From NCBI RefSeq assembly GCF_029945705.1, contig NZ_JAQSDC010000036.1, forward strand, positions 62,001-126,000: 64,000 bases of DNA. Reading direction: 5' to 3'. Both the position numbers and the translations under genes were made by a program. This DNA comes from Methylotenera sp. (GTDB lineage: Bacteria; Pseudomonadota; Gammaproteobacteria; Burkholderiales; Methylophilaceae). Shown piece after piece: positions 9,684 to 19,066 of the stretch (position 1 is its first letter; each line of letters begins with the position of its first letter). The notes below the pieces were generated by a model. It did not search any database. It saw nothing but the letters and a program-made list of their open reading frames with translations, and was not told the origin of the DNA.

Positions 9684-11816
9684 ATGTTGGCCAAGATATT
9701 ACGATTTATTTGCAAAATTCTGTTTCGCGTTCAAGTACGCGGTTTGGAGAATGTACCTGCAGAAAACAGGCTACTCATTGTCGCCAATCATGAATCCTTT
9801 TTAGATGGCCTACTACTCGGTTTGTTTTTACCTAAAAGAGCCACTTTTGTCGTGCATACTTCAGTGCTAAAGAAATGGACATTTAGACAAGCTTTACGCT
9901 TAACTCCGCATTTGGCGGTAGACCCAAGCAGCCCACTCGCCATGAAAAAAGTAATTAAATTACTAGAAACTGGCGAAAACGTAGTAATTTTCCCAGAGGG
10001 TCGCATCACTTTAACTGGCAACTTAATGAAGGTTTATGACGGCCCAGGTTTTGTTGCTGCAAAAACTGGTGCCTCTATTCTGCCTGTGCGCATTGACGGC
10101 GCGGCGGAGTCTTACTTTGGACGATTAACCAGTCATCATCCAAGGAGATTACTGCCAAAAGTCACACTCACGGTGATGCCAACCACAAGCATCGTCATGC
10201 CTAAAGCGACTAATTACGGCTTCCCTACAGGCAAGCAACGCCGCCGCATTGCGGGTGAAGGTATGCGTAGCGTTATGCAAAAGATGTTATTTCAGGCTCA
10301 AAAAAGCCGCACGTTATTTGAATCTTTTTTAGATGCCATCGATAAGTTTGGTAGTAACTACAAACTCATTGAAGATATGAATGAGACGGAAGAAACCTAT
10401 CAAGACTTACTTAAAAAGAGTCTAGCGCTCGGCCGTATTGTGACTAAAGTGAGTAGCGCCAACGAAACCCTAGGCGTGCTGATGCCAAATATCACCAACA
10501 CGGTTGCACTTATCTTAGGCATGAGTGCATTTAATCGCGTACCTGCCATGATTAACTATACTTCAGGCACGTCTGGCATGCAAAACGCATGTATCGCGGC
10601 CAATATCAAAACCATCATTACTTCACATAAGTTTATTGAAACGGCCAAGTTAGAAAGCGTGATTGCAGAGCTTAAAAACCTTAAAGTGCTATATTTAGAA
10701 GATTTACGCGCAGATTTTGGTGTGGTAGATCGTGCTTGGTTGGTGGGCTACGCTCTTCATTACCCACGTGCAGCCATGGAGGTGAATAAACCAGATGAAC
10801 CTGCAGTGGTGCTATTTACATCAGGCTCGGAGGGCAAACCAAAAGGCGTTGTGCATTCGCATAAAAGCCTGCTGTCTAATATGTCGCAAATCATGGCTAT
10901 TTTGGATTTTAGCCCAACAGACAAATTCATGATGGTGTTACCAATATTCCATGCTTTTGGTTTTACTGGTTCATTACTACCCGTACTCAACGGCATTAAA
11001 CTTCATCTTTTCCCATCGCCGTTACAATATAAAGTGATTCCAGAAGTGATTTACGATCGTGGCTGTACCGTGTTCTTTGCCACCAGTACGTTCTTAGGTA
11101 ACTACGCAAAATTCGCGCACCCTTACGATTTTTATAAACTTAGAATCGTGGTGGCAGGTGCAGAAAAACTCAATGACGAAGTACGCAAAACTTATACTGA
11201 AAAATTCGGCATTCGCATTTTAGAAGGTTATGGCGCCACAGAATGTGCACCAGTGCTTTCTGCGAATACACCAATGGCTAACTTAAACGGCAGTGTTGGG
11301 CAATTCGTACCAGGCTTGGAGCACAAACTTGAATCGATACCAGGTATTGAAACAGGCGGCTTGCTGCATGTAAAAGGCGAAAACGTTATGAAGGGTTATT
11401 ATTTATTCGATAACCCAGGCGTACTGATTCCGCCTGAAGAGGGCTGGTACAACACGGGAGACATTGTAGAAGTTGACGCGCAAGGCTTTATACATATTAA
11501 AGGCCGTGTAAAACGTTTTGCCAAAGTGGCAGGGGAAATGGTATCACTTGAAGTGGTTGAGAAAATCGCATGCACAGCCGCACCAGAGCATCAACATGCA
11601 GCTAGTACGCAAAGCGATGTTCAGCGCGGTGAAAATATCATTCTATTTACTTCAGACCACGGATTAAAGCGCGAAGACTTACAAATAGTGGCTAAAAATC
11701 TAGGCAGCCCAGAAATTGCCATCGCCCGCAAAATAATTTATGTAGAAGAGTTACCCTTACTTGGCACAGGTAAAACAGATTACGTCACACTTAAAAAAAT
11801 GGCAGAAGCCGCTTAA
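9684..11816 (+). CDS. aas: Aas-like fusion: lysophospholipid acyltransferase plus acyl-ACP synthetase
   Basis: A 710-residue two-domain enzyme. Residues about 1-200 are a PlsC-type acyltransferase with the HX4D motif (NHESFLDG) and FPEGRIT. Residues about 215-705 are an AMP-forming ligase with the ATP loop LFTSGSEGKPKG, EGYGATECAP, YNTGDI and GTGKTDYV near the C-terminal lysine. In E. coli Aas re-acylates lysophosphatidylethanolamine using acyl-ACP made in place. SD GGGAG sits 7 nt before ATG 9684. An LplT-like carrier, the usual Aas partner, lies 7 kb downstream on the same strand instead of adjacent. The acyl substrate cannot be read from sequence. Confidence 0.9.
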   Translation: MLAKILRFICKILFRVQVRGLENVPAENRLLIVANHESFLDGLLLGLFLPKRATFVVHTSVLKKWTFRQALRLTPHLAVDPSSPLAMKKVIKLLETGENVVIFPEGRITLTGNLMKVYDGPGFVAAKTGASILPVRIDGAAESYFGRLTSHHPRRLLPKVTLTVMPTTSIVMPKATNYGFPTGKQRRRIAGEGMRSVMQKMLFQAQKSRTLFESFLDAIDKFGSNYKLIEDMNETEETYQDLLKKSLALGRIVTKVSSANETLGVLMPNITNTVALILGMSAFNRVPAMINYTSGTSGMQNACIAANIKTIITSHKFIETAKLESVIAELKNLKVLYLEDLRADFGVVDRAWLVGYALHYPRAAMEVNKPDEPAVVLFTSGSEGKPKGVVHSHKSLLSNMSQIMAILDFSPTDKFMMVLPIFHAFGFTGSLLPVLNGIKLHLFPSPLQYKVIPEVIYDRGCTVFFATSTFLGNYAKFAHPYDFYKLRIVVAGAEKLNDEVRKTYTEKFGIRILEGYGATECAPVLSANTPMANLNGSVGQFVPGLEHKLESIPGIETGGLLHVKGENVMKGYYLFDNPGVLIPPEEGWYNTGDIVEVDAQGFIHIKGRVKRFAKVAGEMVSLEVVEKIACTAAPEHQHAASTQSDVQRGENIILFTSDHGLKREDLQIVAKNLGSPEIAIARKIIYVEELPLLGTGKTDYVTLKKMAEAA

Positions 11817-11842
11817 ATAAGCACTCAATCGGGGACTTTCAA

Positions 11843-13471
11843 TTGAAATATAATAAAATAAAACTCATAAAAATTGCGACTCCTAACAAAAGACTTTTTC
11901 ATGTTGTAGGTCTATCGCTACTACTAGCTGCTCCTGCTTATGCTACCAATTCAATTGAAAATACAGCTAAACCAAAACCCACCAGCCTTATAAACCCCAA
12001 TACTCAAAACCAACACTTAAATAACACATCATATTTTGAGCAAGACGCCCTGCAAGTATTAACCCTCATTGATAAATCAAAAAAACTGCGAGAACAGTTG
12101 CCTCACTTTGTGGATGAATCAAATCAGGCAATTAAAAAACATCATGGCGCATTGCCTTCAGCTTACGCCTTGCGCATGGCGAAAGCGCTTTCTGAGGCGC
12201 ATGACTTACGCAATACCCTATTCAAACAAGCCTTATCACATCGAAGTGCGTTATATCGTGTAGATGACGAAATTGATGACAAAGCGCGTGTGGCTGAGAT
12301 CGTTATTGCCATGTCAGCCGCAGTGACTTTGTTTGAAAATAGCAAAGAAGTGCATAATGCCTTGGATAACAATCATTTATTACGCAGCAAACTCAATGAA
12401 GGTTATCCAGAATTCGGCATCCCAGAAGGCTTTTATGACTCTTCAACCATACGCTCTAACAACCCTGAATATCGTAAAACGTTTAACGATGCTGTGCGTT
12501 TTTTTGCAGATAATAAATCTGAAATTGAACTGCAAATAAACCAAAGTTCACCGTCTATTCAATCGCTATATCGCGAAGTTGCGCAAAGCCCAATGATTAA
12601 AGGCTTAAAGGGCGGCAATGTATTTAAAGAGATTTTTTCTTTACCAGTGAAAGCCGCTGGCGGCGCGGTTGATTTGTCAGAGCGCGGTTTAAATAAAATC
12701 AAATTTACCAGCTCAAAAGTCGTCGGCAACACCATGGGAATAGTGCGCTGGCGCGCTGGCAAACTTAAAGATGATACCGTGATGTTAAAAAATATGCTGG
12801 CGCAATTACAGCCTGGCGATATTTTGCTAGAAAAAACACCGTTCACACTTACCGACAAAAGCATCCCAGGGCATTTTGGACATGCAGCTATTTACATAGG
12901 CACTGCCGATCAGTTGCGTGAAATGAATGCGCTGGATTTACCTGTTGTACAAAAGAATCTTGCTAAGATCACTGAAGGCCGCGGCGTGGTAGAAGCACTA
13001 AGAAATGGCGTTCAGCTCAATAAGCTACAAGATTTTATGAATGTAGATGACGTGGCGATTTTGCGCCCCAAACATCTTACATTGGCGGATAGATTAGAGG
13101 CCGTCACACTTGCATTGGGCAATTTAGGCAAGAAGTACGACTTTAATTTTGACGTTAATACCACCGATACTATCGTATGTTCAGAGCTGGTCTATATCGC
13201 CTATCCGCAAGTGGATTTTGTCACTAAAAATGTACTCGGCAGCTTTGCCATTACGCCAGACGATATTGCCCTACGCGCTGGTGCGACTGAGACTGACCCA
13301 TTGCAACTGGTTTTATTTGGCCATGATGGCAAGCTAGTGTTTGACGATGGTAGCGACAGCAAGTTTGATGAGAATGGTTTAGCTTTATATGAAAAACTTG
13401 TAAAAGGTAAACCAATGCCTGACGAAGACCCTCGTCCCAGCGTGCGTGCGTCTTTTACTGGCTTTCTGTAA
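11843..13471 (+). CDS. Exported YiiX-like permuted NlpC/P60 hydrolase
   Basis: A 542-residue protein with a signal-like segment (VVGLSLLLAAPAYA). The first 300 residues are helical and unassigned. The last third matches the YiiX/YaeF-type permuted papain fold: LQPGDILLEK, the histidine in GHFGHAAIYIG, VVEALRNGVQLNKLQDF, and the nucleophile Cys in DTIVCSELVYIAY. This order (His before Cys) marks the circularly permuted group, whose members are linked to lipid or amide bond hydrolysis. The frame starts with TTG 11843, 7 nt after GGGGAC. No usable ATG precedes the signal peptide. It follows aas by 26 bp. Confidence 0.75.
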   Translation: MKYNKIKLIKIATPNKRLFHVVGLSLLLAAPAYATNSIENTAKPKPTSLINPNTQNQHLNNTSYFEQDALQVLTLIDKSKKLREQLPHFVDESNQAIKKHHGALPSAYALRMAKALSEAHDLRNTLFKQALSHRSALYRVDDEIDDKARVAEIVIAMSAAVTLFENSKEVHNALDNNHLLRSKLNEGYPEFGIPEGFYDSSTIRSNNPEYRKTFNDAVRFFADNKSEIELQINQSSPSIQSLYREVAQSPMIKGLKGGNVFKEIFSLPVKAAGGAVDLSERGLNKIKFTSSKVVGNTMGIVRWRAGKLKDDTVMLKNMLAQLQPGDILLEKTPFTLTDKSIPGHFGHAAIYIGTADQLREMNALDLPVVQKNLAKITEGRGVVEALRNGVQLNKLQDFMNVDDVAILRPKHLTLADRLEAVTLALGNLGKKYDFNFDVNTTDTIVCSELVYIAYPQVDFVTKNVLGSFAITPDDIALRAGATETDPLQLVLFGHDGKLVFDDGSDSKFDENGLALYEKLVKGKPMPDEDPRPSVRASFTGFL

Positions 13472-13496
13472 AGCTAGCCGTTTAATCTCAACACAC

Positions 13497-14729
13497 ATGA
13501 ATCGTAGACAGTTCTTACTTAGCACAGCGGCACTAGGCCTATCAGGCAGTGCTGTTGCGAGTATTAGACTCTGGCCTGAGTCTGGGTTCACAAACCCATG
13601 CTTATCTGGCTTACCAGACGAATTAAAAAATCACCCGCTAATGACAAAAATTTGGACAGACATAGATGCAAGCCAAGTATGGGATTGCCATGCGCATATC
13701 ATAGGCGCTGGGGATAGCGGCAGTGGCGCATGGTTTAACCCTAATATGGAAAGCTGGATGCACCCGATTTTGAAAGTGCAGAAAAACTTTTACATGAATG
13801 GTGGATGCATCGTTGAACATAATGAAGATGCTAGCTTTGTTACGCGGATGACCCAATTAGCAGGTGAAATGCCCAGCGGTTATAAAACCATGCTATTTGC
13901 TTTTGACTGGTTTCGCGATGAACAAGGTGTGGCTGATAGTAAAAGCTCTATATTTCATGTACCCAATGAATATGCAGCAAAAATCGCTAATCAATATCCA
14001 CAGTATTTTGAATGGGTCGCTTCGATTCACCCATATCGCCCAGATGCTATTGATGCGCTAGAAAAGGCTCACAGCGAAGGCGCTCGTGCCATAAAATGGC
14101 TGCCAACGGGCATGAATATTGACCCAGCTTCGTCCAAATGCGCTAAGTTTTACCAAAAACTACATGATTTAGACATGCCAATTATTAGCCACACTGGTCG
14201 CGAAAGTGCAGTGAAAGTGGGTAATCAAGCTTTTGGCAATCCGTTAAAAATGCGCAAAGCGCTAGATTCTGGCGTACGCGTAGTACTCGCGCACTGCGCT
14301 AGTGATGGCTATGACGAGGACTTAGACCATCAGAATGTAACGGTAAAAAGTTTTGATTTATTTACCCGCATGATGGATACACCTGCTTATCAAAATTTAG
14401 TTTTTGGCGAAATTTCTGCCATCACCTTATTCAACCATGCATGGGTCATTAAGCCGCTTTTAGCGCGCACAGACTGGCATAGCCGCTTACTCAACGGCAC
14501 TGATTATCCGTTACCCGCCATATTACCGCTCGTTTCTACCAAGCAGCTTTGCCGCGATGGCTTGCTGGAAGAGTCACATTTATTATTTCTGCAAACATTA
14601 CGCAACTACAATCCACTCATGTTTGATTTTGCAGTGAAACGTTTAATGCAATGGCAAGGCGTAGGATTTTCAAAAGAGATTTTTGAAACAAGAAGAGTGT
14701 TTGATAAAAAACATACTAAAAATACTTAA
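13497..14729 (+). CDS. Tat-exported amidohydrolase-family metal hydrolase
   Basis: A 410-residue protein with a Tat signal (NRRQFLLSTAALGLSGSAVA). The catalytic barrel has HxH in WDCHAHIIG, a histidine in ISHTGRES, another in LAHCAS, and the late aspartate in NGTDYPLP, matching amidohydrolase-2 type enzymes. The substrate is unknown. ATG 13497 is chosen because the twin-arginine motif begins there. The open frame extends upstream into the previous gene without signal features. It is 25 bp after the YiiX-like gene, so probably part of the same transcript. Tat export suggests the metal is loaded in the cytoplasm (inference). Confidence 0.8.
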   Translation: MNRRQFLLSTAALGLSGSAVASIRLWPESGFTNPCLSGLPDELKNHPLMTKIWTDIDASQVWDCHAHIIGAGDSGSGAWFNPNMESWMHPILKVQKNFYMNGGCIVEHNEDASFVTRMTQLAGEMPSGYKTMLFAFDWFRDEQGVADSKSSIFHVPNEYAAKIANQYPQYFEWVASIHPYRPDAIDALEKAHSEGARAIKWLPTGMNIDPASSKCAKFYQKLHDLDMPIISHTGRESAVKVGNQAFGNPLKMRKALDSGVRVVLAHCASDGYDEDLDHQNVTVKSFDLFTRMMDTPAYQNLVFGEISAITLFNHAWVIKPLLARTDWHSRLLNGTDYPLPAILPLVSTKQLCRDGLLEESHLLFLQTLRNYNPLMFDFAVKRLMQWQGVGFSKEIFETRRVFDKKHTKNT

Positions 14730-14759
14730 GCAAATTCTCAAGTAGATTAAGGGGGCATC

Positions 14760-17597
14760 ATGGAGTCATTGTTTTTAATGTTGGGATTATTAGGAATCGT
14801 TGTCGCAATCGGCGGCATAGCGGGATTTTTCTCACTATTCACCTCTAATAATAAAGACGCCAAGATTAGGGAGGTCGAGCTAGAAACCAGCAAGTTAAAT
14901 CTTGAAATCACTCGATTAAGCACTCGACTGGATGCCCTGAAAAAAATCGTGGAAAGCCAGCAGCAGAACATAACGCTGCCAGTTGCTGCGCTTAAAACTG
15001 AAGCCCCTAGCATGGTCATTCATCCAGTGGCGGAGTCTTTTACTGAAACAAGTGTCGCAAACGCACCTACAGCCCAACAAACTAACACATCCAGCTTCAT
15101 CACAAATCCTGATAGCGATATAACTGAGCAAGCTTTTGCTTCTGTAAACCCAAGCATTCAAGCAGCTAGTGTGCAAGAAACGCCTATTAAATCAGTTAGC
15201 ACTTCGACCACAAATTCTGCTGCCCCAAGAACCATCACACGACCACCAATTAAACCCTTAGAACCTAACTTTATCGAGAAAGGCATTACTGCGGCAAAAA
15301 ATTGGCTATTTGGCGGCAATACACTGGTGCGTTCTGGCATTGTCATTTTGTTCATCGGCATTAGCTTTTTACTAAAACTTGCGGTTGATAATGGCTTTAT
15401 ACCTATCGAGTTACGTTTAGCTGCTGTGGCTTTAAGCGGCATTGCTTTACTGGTTGTCGGCTGGCGCTTGCGTGATAAACGTACTGAGTATTCATGGGCT
15501 TTACAGGGTGGCGGCATTGGTATTTTATACCTCACGATTTTTGCCGCGTTAAAGCTGTATCAACTTATACCTGCAGGCGCGGCTTTTCCATTGCTAGTTG
15601 TAATCGCTTTCCTTTCAGCATTTATCGCTGTCAAACAATCAGCCATGCCACTCGCCGTACTGGGCTTTGCAGGTGGTTTCTTAGCGCCTGTATTGACATC
15701 AACAGGGCATGGTAGCCATGTGGGATTATTTAGCTATTACCTAGTGTTAAATCTGGCTATTGCCTATGTTGCATTACATAAAAGCTGGCGTCCGCTTAAT
15801 GTGCTGGGCTGGGCTTTCACGTTTATCATTGGCACATTATGGGGTGCAAAAAGTTATGTGCCAGATAACTTTTCCACCACCGAACCATTCCTGATTATTT
15901 TCTTTTTGTTGTTTACTGGTATTGCGGTGTTATTCGCTCATCGCCAAGCAACTAAAGCGAGTGATTATGTGGATGCCACCTTGGTATTTGGCACACCATT
16001 AGTGGCATTTAGTTTGCAATATGCTTTGCTGAGAGACTCGCATTTTGGCCTTGCTTATAGCGCGTTAGCACTTGGTCTGTTCTACATTGGCTTAGCTTGG
16101 TGGGTGTTCAAACGTAAACTCGAAACACTTAAATTTTTGGGTGAATGCTTTTTAGCGCTCGGCATAGGTTTTATTACGCTTACTCTACCACTTGCTTTAG
16201 ATGGGCGTTGGACGTCGGCCGCTTGGGCGGTTGAAGGTGTAGGCTTGCTGTGGGTGGGTTTACGTCAAAATCGCACTTTCCCAACATTATCAGGCTTGGC
16301 ATTACAAATACTCGCGGCACTGGCCTTTATTAAGGGTTGGGGGTTAACTGGTTACACAGGTGTGACCAACCAGAATATGTATTTAGGTGTCGCCTTTATC
16401 GCGCTTTCTGGCTGGGCTTGCGGTGCGTTGTGGAATAAGTTGCGTCCTGAAAAATTCTCATTGCTGACTACAATATTGGCCTTGTGGGGCTGGTTATGGT
16501 GGGTTTCATCTGGCTTAACCGCAGTGGATGAGCTGTTAGCTAGTAATTATTTCATGCACGCAAGCCTCGCATTTATCGCCATCACTAGCGTGTTACTACC
16601 ATTTGTTTCGCGCTTCTTTAGATGGGAAAAGCTTGCTAAATTAAGTCTGCTATTAATGCCAGCCATGACGATCTCGCTGCTTTGGGAGCTTTTCTTAGCT
16701 GCGTTTGATAGCAAACACCCATTTGCTTATTACGGTGCTTATAGTTGGCTGAGTAGTTTTGCCGCCTACATCTGGCTGATTAAGCGCGACCATATTCCAA
16801 ATGGCTCGTTTCTTCGCGCTCCATTGTTATGGATAGGCGCAATTATAGGTGTCATGGAGTGGCAGTATCAGCTTGGTCTATATGTGCAAGAATCTAACGT
16901 ATGGAAAGACATTGGTTGGGCAATTATTCCGATTACCATCGTATTAGGTATCACGCGCTGGCAGTTTGCTAAAAAAAGTACGCTCACAAGTGAGCAACTC
17001 CACAGCGCGCGAAATTGGGCTTGGATTGGCTGTGTGCCGATGGTTGCGTCACTTATCGCTTGGTTTATGTTCATGTCACTTAACTCCAGTGGCAACGCAG
17101 CGCCACTGCCTTATATACCGCTGATTAATCCGCTCGATATTACGTTGGCTACAGTCCTGCTATTGCTATTCATCTGGCATCGCGTTGTAAATACATACTT
17201 AGGCAAATTATCAAGCTTGATGCCTATAGTGCCAAGTGTGATGGGCTTTACCCTGCTCAACGGCATATTGTTGCGCACCTTGCATCATTGGGTAGGCACG
17301 CCATTTGAATGGGTGTCTATCTTTAATAACTCAACGGTACAAATGTCGTTCACCTTTTTGTGGGGCATTACTGCATTCGCACTCATGCTACTTGCGCATA
17401 AGCGTGGTCAACGCCAAATTTGGATTGTCGGCGCGGCCTTAATGGGCTTGGTAGTGGCTAAATTATTCCTGCTAGACTTATCGCAACACGGCTCGGTAGA
17501 ACGCATTGCTTCATTCATTGGCGCAGGTTTGATGCTGCTGGTGATGGGTTATTTTGCACCATTGCCACCAGTCAAAAAGGCAATCAATGCTGATTAA
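14760..17597 (+). CDS. DUF2339 polytopic membrane protein
   Basis: A 945-residue protein. An N-terminal membrane anchor is followed by a short coiled coil (KIREVELETSKLNLEITRLSTR), a Pro/Ser/Thr-rich linker to about residue 165, and then more than twenty hydrophobic segments. The onset GNTLVRSGIVILFIGISFLLK with LQGGGIGILYLTIFAALK is typical of DUF2339. GGGG precedes ATG 14760. The next gene encodes a DUF3999 protein, the standard partner, so a joint envelope function is likely. The biochemical role of the pair is not known to me. Confidence 0.85.
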   Translation: MESLFLMLGLLGIVVAIGGIAGFFSLFTSNNKDAKIREVELETSKLNLEITRLSTRLDALKKIVESQQQNITLPVAALKTEAPSMVIHPVAESFTETSVANAPTAQQTNTSSFITNPDSDITEQAFASVNPSIQAASVQETPIKSVSTSTTNSAAPRTITRPPIKPLEPNFIEKGITAAKNWLFGGNTLVRSGIVILFIGISFLLKLAVDNGFIPIELRLAAVALSGIALLVVGWRLRDKRTEYSWALQGGGIGILYLTIFAALKLYQLIPAGAAFPLLVVIAFLSAFIAVKQSAMPLAVLGFAGGFLAPVLTSTGHGSHVGLFSYYLVLNLAIAYVALHKSWRPLNVLGWAFTFIIGTLWGAKSYVPDNFSTTEPFLIIFFLLFTGIAVLFAHRQATKASDYVDATLVFGTPLVAFSLQYALLRDSHFGLAYSALALGLFYIGLAWWVFKRKLETLKFLGECFLALGIGFITLTLPLALDGRWTSAAWAVEGVGLLWVGLRQNRTFPTLSGLALQILAALAFIKGWGLTGYTGVTNQNMYLGVAFIALSGWACGALWNKLRPEKFSLLTTILALWGWLWWVSSGLTAVDELLASNYFMHASLAFIAITSVLLPFVSRFFRWEKLAKLSLLLMPAMTISLLWELFLAAFDSKHPFAYYGAYSWLSSFAAYIWLIKRDHIPNGSFLRAPLLWIGAIIGVMEWQYQLGLYVQESNVWKDIGWAIIPITIVLGITRWQFAKKSTLTSEQLHSARNWAWIGCVPMVASLIAWFMFMSLNSSGNAAPLPYIPLINPLDITLATVLLLLFIWHRVVNTYLGKLSSLMPIVPSVMGFTLLNGILLRTLHHWVGTPFEWVSIFNNSTVQMSFTFLWGITAFALMLLAHKRGQRQIWIVGAALMGLVVAKLFLLDLSQHGSVERIASFIGAGLMLLVMGYFAPLPPVKKAINAD

Positions 17598-17628
17598 AAG
17601 TAAAAATGTACTCAAAAAGGATACACCC

Positions 17629-19008
17629 ATGAAAAACAATAAACTGATGATTACATGTTTGCTCGTTATGCTGACGCCATCTGCAATGGCCGCCAGTTTT
17701 AAGCTAGAAGCCAATGGTAACGAGCCGTTTTACCAAAGCAATATTAGCAAAGAGGTTTATCAATACACGCATAGCAGCACGCTGCAAGACCTGACTATTC
17801 AAAACGCATCAGGCGAACAAGTGCCTTATGCGCTGATTCCTTATGAAGACTTGCATCCGCAAACTACAACGCAGCAAGATAGCAAACCGCTGATTATTTA
17901 TCCGATTAAAGAAAGTGCTCTAGACAACCCAAATGAATTGCGAATTCATCTACAGAAAAGCACGGGAAGCACTTCAATTGATATTGTTTCAAGCGATGAC
18001 ATAGCGAATGCTAGCAAAAATACCAACTCAATTTATCTGCTAGATGCTGGCAAAAAACATATGCCCTTAGAAACCATCTCGGTTGATTGGCAAGGCGTTG
18101 ACGGCAAATTACTCACCTTAGAAGTGCTCACAAGTGAAGATTTACAAACCTGGTCGCATGCAGGTAACGCAGTATTACTTAAAACTAGCAATGCAAACAG
18201 CAGCATCTTACAAAATACCATTTCGCTCGATAGCCCAAGCGAAGCACGTTATTTACAAATTCGCGCCACTGAACCAAACAGTGCTAGCTTTAAGCTGACA
18301 AAAGCAAGTGCGGAATATAGCAAAGTACAAAGCATCGCTCCTAAGTTGGTGCTGCAAACTATTCAATTGATAGAACGCAGCGAAGACACTAAAAATGGTT
18401 TAGTGAATATTGATTTTGAATCTGCTGGGCATTTTCCTGCCAGTTATTTGCAAATCAAACTGCCGCAAAATAACACGATTACCAATGCAACCATTCAGGT
18501 GCGTAACAATACTAACGAGCCTTGGGAATATCTCACTACCGCATCAGTGTATCGCTTGATGCAACAAGGCAAAGCTTTCACTAGCCCAGACGTAGTTTTA
18601 TCCCCAACTGTAGCGCGTTATTGGCGCTTGCAATTCAATCAGTCTAGCGGCGGCATCGGTTCAGAAAATCCGACATTATCTTTAGGTTGGTTGCCGTCAA
18701 CAGTCGTATGGAACGCCCGCGGACAGGCGCCATTCACACTGCATGTGGGCGAAAAACCAAGTATTGTTAACAACCTTTCTATCACTAGCTTAATTCCAGA
18801 TTACAAGATTGAAAAAGTTCAAGCGCTAGCTAATTCAAGCCTTACGATGGAAGTGAGTGCTAACAACGAAACAACTGAACAAGCCGCCAACACTTGGACT
18901 GCGCCTATCGATTACAAACGCTGGTTATTGTGGGGTGGTTTATTTTTAGGGGTATTGCTACTAGCTGGCATGGCATTCTCTTTACTTAAAACTGACACCA
19001 AAGAATAA
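17629..19008 (+). CDS. DUF3999 membrane-anchored periplasmic protein
   Basis: A 459-residue protein with a signal peptide (LMITCLLVMLTPSAMA), a long beta-rich periplasmic part (FKLEANGNEPFYQSNISKEV near the mature start; VARYWRLQF later) and a C-terminal membrane helix (LLWGGLFLGVLLLAGMAF). The layout matches DUF3999. ATG 17629 starts the signal peptide and is preferred over in-frame starts that overlap the DUF2339 gene. It is 31 bp downstream of that partner. No catalytic motif is visible. It may act as a periplasmic partner of the DUF2339 protein (inference). Confidence 0.8.
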   Translation: MKNNKLMITCLLVMLTPSAMAASFKLEANGNEPFYQSNISKEVYQYTHSSTLQDLTIQNASGEQVPYALIPYEDLHPQTTTQQDSKPLIIYPIKESALDNPNELRIHLQKSTGSTSIDIVSSDDIANASKNTNSIYLLDAGKKHMPLETISVDWQGVDGKLLTLEVLTSEDLQTWSHAGNAVLLKTSNANSSILQNTISLDSPSEARYLQIRATEPNSASFKLTKASAEYSKVQSIAPKLVLQTIQLIERSEDTKNGLVNIDFESAGHFPASYLQIKLPQNNTITNATIQVRNNTNEPWEYLTTASVYRLMQQGKAFTSPDVVLSPTVARYWRLQFNQSSGGIGSENPTLSLGWLPSTVVWNARGQAPFTLHVGEKPSIVNNLSITSLIPDYKIEKVQALANSSLTMEVSANNETTEQAANTWTAPIDYKRWLLWGGLFLGVLLLAGMAFSLLKTDTKE

Positions 19009-19014
19009 GCGCGT

Positions 19015-19044
19015 GCATATAAAAGCATATAAAAGCATATAAAA
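19015..19044 (+). repeat. Three perfect tandem copies of a 10-bp unit
   Basis: GCATATAAAA occurs three times in a row (19015-19024, 19025-19034, 19035-19044) in the gap between the DUF3999 and LplT-like genes, just upstream of the latter. Copy number could vary by slippage. Each unit holds a TATAAA-like element. Confidence 0.9.
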
Positions 19045-19066
19045 ACTAGAAAATAGGGATCTATCT

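Noticed and set aside
12559-12864. Long open frame on the minus strand inside the YiiX-like gene
   Set aside because: It is the shadow of a well-supported plus-strand gene and has no ribosome site or recognisable motif. The same holds for similar frames opposite DUF2339, nasA, nirB and hflX.
19015-19044. Short CRISPR-like array
   Set aside because: Three contiguous 10-bp copies with no spacers are a simple tandem repeat.
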